A stretch of 64,000 nt of DNA, from positions 30,674 through 94,673 of the forward strand of contig NZ_BDDE01000033.1 in assembly GCF_008327685.1 (NCBI RefSeq). Direction: 5' to 3'. The notes below the pieces were generated by a model. It was given only the letters and a program-made list of their open reading frames with translations. It ran no database searches and had not been told where the DNA came from. The stretch is from Actinomadura sp. K4S16 (lineage in GTDB: Bacteria > Actinomycetota > Actinomycetes > Streptosporangiales > Streptosporangiaceae). Numbering within the stretch: the stretch's first letter is position 1; every line of letters starts with the position of its first letter. Below are positions 6,179-14,014 of the stretch, piece after piece. Both the position numbers and the translations under genes were made by a program.

Positions 6179-7545
6179 AGGGCCCTGCGACAACGGGCGG
6201 TGACACGGCGGGCGGCAAGGCGGCCGGCGACGCGGGCTCGACGGGGACACTCGTCCTGCCCGCGCTCGCGGACGGCGCCGAGCTCATCGGCGAGTTCAAG
6301 AACTCCGGCTACCGCGACACGCCCCAGCTCGTCCGGCTGCCGAACGGGCAGCTCGTCCGGCTGCCGCCGCTGCTGTACCTGGTCGCCGAGGCGCTGCACC
6401 GGCACCGCGACCTCGCCGGCACGACCGACGTCGAGACGGCGCTCGGCCGGGTCGCCGAGGCGGTCTCCGAGCGGGCCGGCGCGCGGCTCACCGGCGAGCA
6501 GGTCGTCTACCTCGCCGACCAGAAGCTCGCGCCGCTCGGCGTCACCACCTACAGCGACGGCACCGAGCCGCCGGTCGTCCGGGCCGACCCGTTCCTGGCG
6601 CTCCGCTTCAGGATCGCGGTGTTCCCCGAGTCGGTCACCTGGTTCGTCGGCGGGCTGTTCGCCTGGCTCTTCAGGCCCGTGGCCATGGCGCTCATGCTCT
6701 GCGCGTTCGTGGCCGGCGAGGTCTACGTGCTCACGTCCCGGTCGATCGCCGACGCCCTGTCGTTCGCGATCCTCAACCCGGTCAGCATCCTGCTGGTGAT
6801 GGTGCTCGGGATCGCCTCGTGCGCGTTCCACGAGGTCGGGCACGCCTCGGCGTGCCGGTACGGCGGCGTCCGCCCGGGCGCCATGGGCTGCGGCGTCTAC
6901 GTGGTGTGGCCCGCCTTCTACACCGACATCACCGAGTCGTACCGCCTCGGCCGCCTGGGCCGGCTCCGCGCCGACCTCGCCGGCGTCTACTTCAACGGCA
7001 TCTTCGTCGTCGGGTTGACGCTGGTGTACCTGCAGACGGGGTTCGCGCCGCTGCTGCTCGCGGTCGTCTACGTCAACCTGGAGATGGTGCAGCAGCTGCT
7101 GCCGACGCTGCGGTTCGACGGGTACTACATCATGTCGGACCTCATCGGCATCCCCGACCTGTTCCGGTACATCGGGCCGATCCTGCGCCGGGCGCTGCTG
7201 CGGCGCCGCGACCCCCGGCTCGACGACCTCAAGCGCTGGCCCCAGGTCTTCGTCACGGTCTGGGTGCTGACGGTGATCCCCACGCTGGCGGTCCAGGTCG
7301 GGCTGATCAGCACCCAGATCCCCGCGCTGGTGGTCAAGGACTGGGGGATGATGCGCAAGCTCGCGTCCGCCGCCGCCGACGGCGCCGACCCGGTCACGCT
7401 GGTCACCTCGGGGCTGCAGATCGTCCTGCTGGTGCTGCCGCTGTTCGGTCTGGCGTTCATCCTGTACGGCTTCGCGCGCGGGCTGGTGCGGTGGCTCGTC
7501 CGGTACGTGAACGCGCCCGTCGCCAAGACCGTGTCCGGGACCTGA
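6175..7545 (+). CDS. membrane M50-type zinc metalloprotease
   Basis: A 456-aa polytopic protein. After a soluble N-terminal part of about 140 residues, perhaps a substrate- or leader-binding domain (NSGYRDTPQLVRLPNG...), several membrane helices follow. The M50 active site is H219-E220-V-G-H223 inside a helix (ASCAFHEVGHAS), and D315 in LRFDGYY matches the third ligand motif of site-2-protease-like enzymes. This matches proteins called putative peptide zinc metalloproteases; one relative, YydH of Bacillus, lies in a RiPP operon (family knowledge). The start overlaps the stop of the sixth paralogue. Inference: it processes or exports the six adjacent peptides. No radical SAM, LanM, YcaO or C39 transporter gene is adjacent. 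Confidence 0.9.
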   Translation: MKGPATTGGDTAGGKAAGDAGSTGTLVLPALADGAELIGEFKNSGYRDTPQLVRLPNGQLVRLPPLLYLVAEALHRHRDLAGTTDVETALGRVAEAVSERAGARLTGEQVVYLADQKLAPLGVTTYSDGTEPPVVRADPFLALRFRIAVFPESVTWFVGGLFAWLFRPVAMALMLCAFVAGEVYVLTSRSIADALSFAILNPVSILLVMVLGIASCAFHEVGHASACRYGGVRPGAMGCGVYVVWPAFYTDITESYRLGRLGRLRADLAGVYFNGIFVVGLTLVYLQTGFAPLLLAVVYVNLEMVQQLLPTLRFDGYYIMSDLIGIPDLFRYIGPILRRALLRRRDPRLDDLKRWPQVFVTVWVLTVIPTLAVQVGLISTQIPALVVKDWGMMRKLASAAADGADPVTLVTSGLQIVLLVLPLFGLAFILYGFARGLVRWLVRYVNAPVAKTVSGT

Positions 7546-7559
7546 GAGGCCCGGGCGGC

Positions 7560-7599
7560 GAACGCGCCGGGCGCCGCCAGAGTGGCGCCCGGCGCGTTC
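7560..7599 (+). terminator. terminator after the M50 gene
   Basis: A perfect 16-bp stem (7560-7575 with 7584-7599) around an 8-nt loop, followed by CGCGTTTCC, 15 bp after the stop codon. It closes the peptide/protease region. Confidence 0.8.
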
Positions 7600-7762
7600 C
7601 GCGTTTCCAGGCGAATGCATTTTATAAGCTTTTCCCATTGCGCTTCGGGAAGCCGGGGCACGGGAATCCTCGAGACCCGGGAGAGAAAAGCTCCACGCAA
7701 AAGATCTCTCCTTTTGCAAAGGCCGGCACAACCCGCGGCCGGCGTTTCCGGAAGGCCCCGCG

Positions 7763-8758
7763 TTGCTCCGTCGCCCCGCCCCCGCCGCATGGCTGGGGGC
7801 CCTCGCCCTCCTCCTGCCCCTGGTGTTCATGGATCGGTCCATCGCGGCCGCGCCGGAACGCGCCGAGGTCGTCGCCGAGACGGCCGTCGCGCCCCGCACT
7901 CTCGACCTGACCATCACCTCCCCTGCCATGGACGGCCGCCAGAAGGCGCGGCTCCTGCTCCCGCCCGGCTGGTCGCGGCACGCGGAGCGCACCTGGCCCG
8001 TACTGTGGCTGCTGCACGGCGGGGTCGACGACTACACCGCCTGGACCCGCGACACCGACGTCGCGGAACTCACCGCCCGGACCGGGGTCATCGTCGTGAT
8101 GCCGAACGGCGGCCGCTGCGGCAATTACTCCGACTGGTGGAACTACGGGAAGGGCGGCCCGCCGCGCTGGGAGACGTTCCACATGACCGAACTTCGGGGG
8201 ATTCTCGAACGGGACTACCGCGCCGGCCCCCGTCGCGTGATCGCCGGCAATTCCATGGGCGGCCTCGGCGCCATGCTGTACGCGGCCCGGTTCCCCGGCT
8301 TGTTCGAGGCCGCGGCCGCGTTCAGCGGCTACCTGGACACCCTCTACGGCCACGAGCCCGGGGACGACACGACCGGCTGGGGACCGGCCCTGGCCTGCCC
8401 CGGAACCGACTGGCGGCGGGTGTGGGGCGACCCCGACGACCAGGCGGCGATCTGGCACGCCCACAACCCGACCGACCTCGCGGGGCGGCTGCGCGGTGTC
8501 CGGCTCTGGGTGGCGAGCGGCAACGGCAAGGCCGGCTCCCTCGGCGGGCTGCCGTTCACCGATCCGGTGGAGGCGGCCGCGAACGACCACGCGCACTCGT
8601 TCGTGGACCGGCTGCACGGCCTCGGCATCCCGGTCACCGCCCGCTTCTTCGACGGGCAGCACGACTGGCCGTACTGGCAGCGCGACCTGCACGAGGCGTA
8701 CCCGATGCTCATGGACGCCCTGGGGCTCGCCCCCTGCTCCGGGCTCAGCCGTTCTTGA
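7763..8758 (+). CDS. secreted esterase, antigen-85/esterase-D-like alpha/beta hydrolase
   Basis: A 331-aa exported hydrolase. An N-terminal hydrophobic signal (about residues 8-28) precedes an alpha/beta-hydrolase domain with nucleophile Ser in GNSMGG, an oxyanion-type LLHGG motif and a late acid/His pair (FDGQHDW). This is the putative esterase family that includes mycolyltransferase-like enzymes. The TTG at 7763 is supported by GGAAGG about 8 nt upstream; the 7600-7762 leader is comparatively AT-rich and includes GCCGGC arms. The 3' end overlaps the convergent PP2C gene by 14 bp. Whether it belongs to the peptide system is open; a terminator separates them. Confidence 0.85.
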   Translation: MLRRPAPAAWLGALALLLPLVFMDRSIAAAPERAEVVAETAVAPRTLDLTITSPAMDGRQKARLLLPPGWSRHAERTWPVLWLLHGGVDDYTAWTRDTDVAELTARTGVIVVMPNGGRCGNYSDWWNYGKGGPPRWETFHMTELRGILERDYRAGPRRVIAGNSMGGLGAMLYAARFPGLFEAAAAFSGYLDTLYGHEPGDDTTGWGPALACPGTDWRRVWGDPDDQAAIWHAHNPTDLAGRLRGVRLWVASGNGKAGSLGGLPFTDPVEAAANDHAHSFVDRLHGLGIPVTARFFDGQHDWPYWQRDLHEAYPMLMDALGLAPCSGLSRS

Positions 8759-9962
8759 GCCGCTCCGGGGCGTCCTCCACGCCGAGCGGCCCGTGCCATT
8801 CGAGGAGCAGGACGGTGGCGTCGTCGTCCAGGCGCCCCGCGTGGTGCTCCAGGATGTTGTGGACGAGGCGCCGGAGCGTCTCGGGGACCGACAGCCCGTC
8901 GGCCTCTCGCCGGATGATGAAGTCGACGAAGCGGTCGAGCCCGAATTCGTGCTTCTCGGGGTCGCGGGCCTCCACGATCCCATCGCTGTAGAAGAGGATC
9001 CTGTCGCCCGGTTCCAACTGCTCGGTGCACACCTCCGGGCGCACGCCGAGGCCGGTGCCGAGCGGGGCGCCGGGCGGGCACTCCAGCGTGGTGACCCAGC
9101 GCGATCCGCGGATGACGACGGGAGGAGGGTGCCCGTACGAGACCCACGACAGCACGCCCGACGGCAGGTCGAGCTCGGCGAGCACGCCCGTGACGAACCG
9201 CCCGGTCGGATCCTGCTCGTGCAGCACCGCCTCGATCGCCTCGCCCGCCTCGACGAGCCCGGCCCCCTGCATGCGGCTGTTGCGGCAGGCCGCGACGGCG
9301 AGGTTGGAGGTCAGCCCGGCCGCGGTGTCGTGGCCCATGGCGTCGAAGATCAGGAGATGGACGGTGTCGCCCGCGAGCGCGTAGTCGAAGGTGTCGCCGC
9401 CCAGCATGTAGGCCGGCTCCAGCGCGGCGCCGATGACGACCTGGTCGTTGGCGAAGGTCATCGGGGGCAGCAGCCGCCACTGCATCTCCGCCGACACCGT
9501 CATGTCCCTGGTCCGCACCAGCCGGGAGTAGGAGTCGCTGTACGGCCCCTTGCTGACGATGATCAGCGCGACCAAACCGGCCAGGGACTCGGCCTCCTCG
9601 TGGGCCCGGGCGTCGTCGCGGCGGACGGTCACGCGCAGCACGCCGAGCCGCTCGGCCCCGTCCAGGATCGGCACCCAGTACTGCCGGCGGCCGTCGTCGA
9701 GGCCCTGCCCGGCCGCCGGCTCCATTGTCTGGAAGGCCCGGCCCGCGACCGTGCCGTCGACCCTCAGCTCCGGGGCCTCGGACCCGGGGTCCTGTCCGGC
9801 GTCCGGGCCCTTGCCGGTGAGCAGGCGCAGCACCGTCTGCTGGAGGTCCACGACGTAGATGCGCGCGTCGTGGAGGCCGTGGTCGGCGGCGTGCCGGGCC
9901 ACCGCGCCCGGCAGCTGCTCCATCGACATCAGATGGCTGGCCGCCAGCAGCTCTGTCAGCAT
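8745..9962 (-). CDS. PP2C-type (SpoIIE/RsbU-like) serine phosphatase
   Basis: A 405-aa cytoplasmic protein. An N-terminal GAF-like sensory region (about 15-150) is followed by a linker and a PP2C/SpoIIE phosphatase domain (about 175-395). Metal-binding motifs seen are GGDTFDYAL, FDAMGHD, FYSDGIVEARD and the terminal DDDATVLLLEW. Such proteins dephosphorylate anti-sigma-factor antagonists in partner-switching pathways. No antagonist or anti-sigma gene is adjacent. It lies 150 bp downstream of, and in the same direction as, the Ser/Thr kinase gene, so a linked phosphorylation circuit is plausible but not shown. Confidence 0.92.
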   Translation of the reverse strand: MLTELLAASHLMSMEQLPGAVARHAADHGLHDARIYVVDLQQTVLRLLTGKGPDAGQDPGSEAPELRVDGTVAGRAFQTMEPAAGQGLDDGRRQYWVPILDGAERLGVLRVTVRRDDARAHEEAESLAGLVALIIVSKGPYSDSYSRLVRTRDMTVSAEMQWRLLPPMTFANDQVVIGAALEPAYMLGGDTFDYALAGDTVHLLIFDAMGHDTAAGLTSNLAVAACRNSRMQGAGLVEAGEAIEAVLHEQDPTGRFVTGVLAELDLPSGVLSWVSYGHPPPVVIRGSRWVTTLECPPGAPLGTGLGVRPEVCTEQLEPGDRILFYSDGIVEARDPEKHEFGLDRFVDFIIRREADGLSVPETLRRLVHNILEHHAGRLDDDATVLLLEWHGPLGVEDAPERLKNG

Positions 9963-10112
9963 CGGTTCGCCGCCCTGCGTCTCGGATGTTCGGAACGGTG
10001 CACTCCGCCGCCCCGCGGGCGGACCACCGTTCTCCGGGACCGCGTCGCCCCTTTACCAGACCCTACCCTCCCGTTCTCCTCCCGAGTGTCGCCAGGTGGC
10101 GCCCGGTCCGGC

Positions 10113-11945
10113 TCAGGACCTCGACGGGGAGGGGCCCGCGGGCAGCAGCGCGGCGATCCCGGGCTTCAGCAGGCCGCGGACGCTCGCGTAGGGGGCGGCG
10201 AAGTTGAGGTTGCCGCAGCCGTCGCTGCCGCCGTGGAGGTAGGAGAGCTCGAACCCGGCGGGGGTGAAGAACGCGCTCAGGGCCGGCGGGTCGGGCTCGC
10301 CGCTCGTCGAGCCCGGAAGCGTCTGCGGCGAGAAGTCGGCGACCTTGAACGCGCCGTCCGCGGTGCTGCAGTCCTCCCATCGGCGCTCCGTGGAGCCCGG
10401 CTTCTGCCGGACGAGCCCCTGGAGCCGCCGTACCCCGTCGGCGGTGAGCGTCGAGGGCTGGAAGACGTCGGCGGCGGTGAGCCGGCGGCCGGTGCGCAGG
10501 TCGACGGTGACGACCTCGCCGCCCGGGGAGCCGTCCGCCTGCTGGCAGTTGTCCGACAGCATGAAGTAGCGGACGGAGACCAGGCGGGGACCGCGCATCC
10601 CGAGCCTCGTCTCGGTGCCCAGCTTCACGGGCTTGCCCTTGCAGTCGATCGAGGCGGCCTGCTTCTTGGACGCCGCGATGAGCCGGTCCAGCGGCCCGCG
10701 GAGCTCGGTGTTGACCCGGCGTTGGAGCGCGGGGTCCTTCAGGCCGGTGACCTTCGGGTACTGCGCGTTCTGAACCACGATCGCCGGGTTTGCGAGCCGC
10801 TGGTTGTCGGCGACCAGCGCCACGGCGGCGGGCGCGGGCGCGGGCGTCGGCGGGGGCTTCTCGTCCCGCACCGCGTAGACGACGCCGCCCGCCGTCGCGG
10901 CGACCACGGCGGCCCCGGCGGCGGCCAGCGCGCCCTTGCCGGCGGCGGTGGCGAGGAAGCCCTTGCTCACGGCCGCGCCCGCGGTCCCGGCGCCGCCCGC
11001 GCCGCCGCCCGCGCCGGCCGTGCCCGCGGTGCCCGCCGCTCCCGCGGCGGACGCTCCGGCCGCGGCGGACGCCCCGGGCGCGACGGCGAGGGCGCCGAGC
11101 GGGAACAGCGCGGCCAGGGCGACCGCGGCGGCGGCCAGGGCCCGGACGCCCCGCTGCTCCCAGTCGCCCCCGTAAGCGGCGACGGCGACGCTCTCCAGCC
11201 ACGTCACGAACTCCGCCGCGCCCGGCGGCCGCTCCCCCGGGTTCTTCGCCATCCCGTGCAGGACGAGCGGGCGCAGCGGCTCTGGCACGTCCCGCACGTC
11301 GACCTGCTCGGTGAGGTGCTTGTTCATCAGGGCCGCGCGCTCGGCCGCCGTGAAGGGGCGCCGCCCGGTGACGCACTCCACGAACACGCACGTCGCGGAG
11401 TACACGTCGGTGGCGGGGGTGGCGGGATCGCCGCGCCACTGCTCGGGCGCCATGTACACCGGCGTCCCCGCGAGCGACCCGCCGCCGGACAGCACGGCGA
11501 TGCCGAAGTCCACCAGCTTGCTCAGGCCGTCGGGCCGCACCACGACGTTCGCCGGCTTGTAGTCGCGGTGCACGACCCCGACGGCGTGCGCCGCCGCGAG
11601 CCCGAGCAGCGAGCCCTTCAGCACGAGCAGCGCCGCCTCCGGGGCCAGCGCCCCGTGCTCGCGCAGCACCTCCTTCAGGGACGCGCCGTTCACCGCCTCC
11701 ATCACGATCGCCGCGCCGTGCTCGCCCTCCACGAACTGGTAGAGGCGCGCGACGTACGGGCTCGTCAGGCGGCCGAGCATCTGCGCCTCGGCCCGGAGCC
11801 CGGCGATCGCGGCGGCGTCCCCGCCGACCAGGTACTTGATCGCCACCGGGGTGCCGGACTCGGCGTGGCGGGCGAGGACGACCCGCCCCTGCGCCCCGCG
11901 CCCGAGTTCACGGTCCTCGGTGAACCCCGTCAGCCGCCAGTCCAT
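10113..11945 (-). CDS. transmembrane Ser/Thr protein kinase, PASTA-less
   Basis: A 610-aa Hanks-type kinase. The kinase domain (1 to about 265) has a Gly loop (GRGAQGRV), ATP lysine K37, catalytic HRDYKPAN and DFG. A short Ala-rich region with hydrophobic segments follows (about 268-350, AAAVALAALFPLGALAV). The C-terminal extracytoplasmic part (about 370-610) resembles the RsiV/DUF3298 fold (GPRLVSVRYFMLSDN, VTVDLRTGRRLT) and probably senses a ligand outside the cell. There are no PASTA repeats. It stands upstream of the PP2C gene on the same strand. Confidence 0.9.
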   Translation of the reverse strand: MDWRLTGFTEDRELGRGAQGRVVLARHAESGTPVAIKYLVGGDAAAIAGLRAEAQMLGRLTSPYVARLYQFVEGEHGAAIVMEAVNGASLKEVLREHGALAPEAALLVLKGSLLGLAAAHAVGVVHRDYKPANVVVRPDGLSKLVDFGIAVLSGGGSLAGTPVYMAPEQWRGDPATPATDVYSATCVFVECVTGRRPFTAAERAALMNKHLTEQVDVRDVPEPLRPLVLHGMAKNPGERPPGAAEFVTWLESVAVAAYGGDWEQRGVRALAAAAVALAALFPLGALAVAPGASAAAGASAAGAAGTAGTAGAGGGAGGAGTAGAAVSKGFLATAAGKGALAAAGAAVVAATAGGVVYAVRDEKPPPTPAPAPAAVALVADNQRLANPAIVVQNAQYPKVTGLKDPALQRRVNTELRGPLDRLIAASKKQAASIDCKGKPVKLGTETRLGMRGPRLVSVRYFMLSDNCQQADGSPGGEVVTVDLRTGRRLTAADVFQPSTLTADGVRRLQGLVRQKPGSTERRWEDCSTADGAFKVADFSPQTLPGSTSGEPDPPALSAFFTPAGFELSYLHGGSDGCGNLNFAAPYASVRGLLKPGIAALLPAGPSPSRS

Positions 11946-12140
11946 TCGCCGCTCCCGCCGCTCTTCTGATCATGTCTCCCATGACGGTGACGCCACCGCG
12001 TGAGGAAAGGTTCGCGGAAAGTCCGCACGGGCGCCACGGCCGGCGCCGGGCCGCGCCGGGACCCCGGTGAGATGGGACACACCGCCCGCGAAGCGGCCCC
12101 GCGCCCGGGAACGGTCCAAGGCACAGGTCACGGGCCGGGC

Positions 12141-12157
12141 TTGTCATTCGGTGACAA
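12141..12157. promoter_or_regulatory. inverted repeat upstream of the oxygenase cassette
   Basis: TTGTCA (12141-12146) and TGACAA (12152-12157) form an inverted repeat about 85 bp before the oxygenase start. It could be an operator. A TAGAAC sequence at about 12203 may be the -10. The remainder of 11946-12241 shows no gene. Confidence 0.35.
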
Positions 12158-12241
12158 AGTGCGAGAAAAATGCGCGGCCATGAATTCGCGGAGGGAGTGT
12201 GCTAGAACCCGTTGGTGTTCGCCGACCGCGAAAGGATCTAC

Positions 12242-13105
12242 ATGGGCGCAGCGGAGGCACTCGCAGAGGTCGTCGACACGGAGCGCTATCCGCTGGCCGC
12301 ACCGGGCGGCGCCGGATGGGACGCCCTCGTCTCCCGCACCAGGGACGAGCTGGCGAAAACGGGCTGCTGCGTGCTGCCCGACTTCATCCGCCCAGCATTG
12401 CGGGACGCGCTGCACGCGGAATGCGCGGCGATCGCCCCGCACGCGCATTACGACGTCGAAACGGTGAACGCCTACAACATCGACGTGAGCACGCCATTGC
12501 CGGATGACCATCCGGGGCGCATCACCGTCGAGCGGGGCAACGCGTTCGTCGCCCGCGACCGCATCCCCGCCGGCTCCGTCGTCCACCGGCTCTACGCGAG
12601 CGGCCTCTTCCAGCGGTTCGTCGCGGGCTGCTTCGGGCTGCCGCGGGTGCACGAACTGGCCGACCCGCTGTCGGGGCTGGTCCTCAACGTCGTCAACCCG
12701 GGGATGGAGCACCCCTGGCACTTCGACACCAACGAGTTCACGGTCAGCATGCTGACGCAGGAGCCCGAGGACGGGGGCGTCTTCGAGTACTGCCCCAACA
12801 TCAGGTCGGCGGCGGCGGAGAACTTCGGGGACGTGCGCCGCGTGCTGACCGGGCACGGCGGCGACCTCGTCCGCCGCCTCACGCTCCGCCCCGGCGACCT
12901 GCAGCTGTTCAAGGGACGGTACTCGCTGCACCGGGTCGCCGAGGTCCGGGGGGACACGGCGCGGCACACGGCGATCTTCGCCTACAGCGAGCGCCCTGGG
13001 GTCATCGGCAGCGTCGCGCGCACGAGGCAGCTCTTCGGCCGCGTCCTGCCCGAGCACCGGGCGGCGGAGGGGCGCGCCGTCCGGGTCGACCGGCTGCTGG
13101 ACTAG
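12242..13105 (+). CDS. 2-oxoglutarate/Fe(II)-dependent oxygenase, HalD/BesD-like fold
   Basis: A 287-aa non-haem iron oxygenase. The iron facial triad is visible: HFD (H and D in WHFDTNEFT, about residue 160) and the distal H in YSLHRV, followed by R in ARHTAIF for 2-oxoglutarate. By general look it fits the family that contains amino-acid halogenases, but the carboxylate is Asp (HxD), so a hydroxylase or other oxygenase is expected rather than a halogenase. The ATG at 12242 is preferred because AAAGGA precedes it; upstream TTG/GTG codons (12212, 12215) are in frame. It is first in a three-gene cassette, 13 bp ahead of the methyltransferase. Confidence 0.85.
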   Translation: MGAAEALAEVVDTERYPLAAPGGAGWDALVSRTRDELAKTGCCVLPDFIRPALRDALHAECAAIAPHAHYDVETVNAYNIDVSTPLPDDHPGRITVERGNAFVARDRIPAGSVVHRLYASGLFQRFVAGCFGLPRVHELADPLSGLVLNVVNPGMEHPWHFDTNEFTVSMLTQEPEDGGVFEYCPNIRSAAAENFGDVRRVLTGHGGDLVRRLTLRPGDLQLFKGRYSLHRVAEVRGDTARHTAIFAYSERPGVIGSVARTRQLFGRVLPEHRAAEGRAVRVDRLLD

Positions 13106-13118
13106 GAGGCACCCGCCC

Positions 13119-13928
13119 GTGCGCACGGACACCACTGGGAAGATCTCGCTCGACCACATCTACACCAGCCCCGATCCCCGCGCCTACTTCGGCACGCTGC
13201 GCGGACTCGACTACGCCATCCCCGACCTGGCCGGACCGCACTTCCAGCGGCTCATCGCCGAGTACCGGGAGGCGCGCGGCGTCCCGGTCCCCACCGTCCT
13301 CGACATCGGCTGCTCCTACGGCATCAACGCGGCCCTGCTGAAGTACGGCGTCACGATGGGCGAGCTGTACGAGCGCTACGGCGGCTCCGACGCCGCCGGG
13401 CTCACCCGCGCCGCGCTGCTGGCCCGGGACCGGGATCTGGTCCGCTCCCGCGAGACGGCGGACCGGCCGCGCTTCCTCGGGCTGGACGCCTCCGAGAACG
13501 CCCTCTCCTACGCCCTCGAGGCCGGATTCCTCGACGGCGCCGTCCACGCGGACCTGGAGAGCGGCGACCCGACCGCCGAGCAGCGCGCCCAGCTCGCCGG
13601 GACGGACCTGGTCATCTCGACGGGCTGCCTCGGATACGTCACCGAGCGCACCGTCTCCCGCGTCGTCGAGGCGCACGAGAGGCGCAAGCCGTGGATGGCG
13701 CACTTCATCCTGCGGATGTTCCCGTTCGACCCGATCGCCGAGGCCCTCGACGCCGCCGGGTACACGACCGTCCGCCACGACGGCCTCTTCCGCCAGCGGC
13801 GGTTCGCGACGCCGCAGGAGCAGGCGCTCGTCCTGGACCGCCTCGCCCGGGCCGGGGTCGACCCGAGCGGCCTGGAGGCCGACGGCTGGTTCTACGCGCA
13901 GCTCTACGTCTCCCGCCCGCGCGACTGA
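13119..13928 (+). CDS. SAM-dependent methyltransferase-like protein
   Basis: A 269-aa class I Rossmann methyltransferase-like protein. The SAM-binding motif I is VLDIGCSYG (about 57-65), an acidic residue ends strand 2 (FLGLDASENA), and motif IV resembles LVISTGCLGYV. GTG start with AGGAGG 10 nt upstream. It sits between the 2OG oxygenase and the carnitine-type acyltransferase, all on the same strand. The acceptor is unknown; N-, O- or C-methylation are all possible. Confidence 0.78.
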   Translation: MRTDTTGKISLDHIYTSPDPRAYFGTLRGLDYAIPDLAGPHFQRLIAEYREARGVPVPTVLDIGCSYGINAALLKYGVTMGELYERYGGSDAAGLTRAALLARDRDLVRSRETADRPRFLGLDASENALSYALEAGFLDGAVHADLESGDPTAEQRAQLAGTDLVISTGCLGYVTERTVSRVVEAHERRKPWMAHFILRMFPFDPIAEALDAAGYTTVRHDGLFRQRRFATPQEQALVLDRLARAGVDPSGLEADGWFYAQLYVSRPRD

Positions 13929-13952
13929 CCGCACCGCCCGACTGACCGCACC
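13923..13952 (+). repeat. short tandem repeat
   Basis: GACTGACCGCACC occurs twice with a 17-bp period, straddling the methyltransferase stop codon; degenerate further copies of TGACCGACC follow up to about 13998. This looks like slippage-prone intergenic sequence. Confidence 0.5.
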
Positions 13953-14014
13953 ACATGACCGACCCCGCGCAGTGACCACCCCGGGCACTGACCGACCATG
14001 GAACAAGAGGACCG

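Noticed and set aside
5939..8758. Lanthipeptide, thiopeptide, sactipeptide or lasso cluster
   Set aside because: No LanM/LanB, YcaO, radical SAM, asparagine-synthetase-like or C39 transporter gene is present near the precursors.
12242..13105. Non-haem iron halogenase
   Set aside because: The metal motif is HxD with aspartate present; halogenases of this fold have Gly or Ala at that place.
13923..13998. Regulatory tandem operator
   Set aside because: The TGACCGCACC repeats overlap a stop codon and degrade quickly; slippage is the simpler reading.
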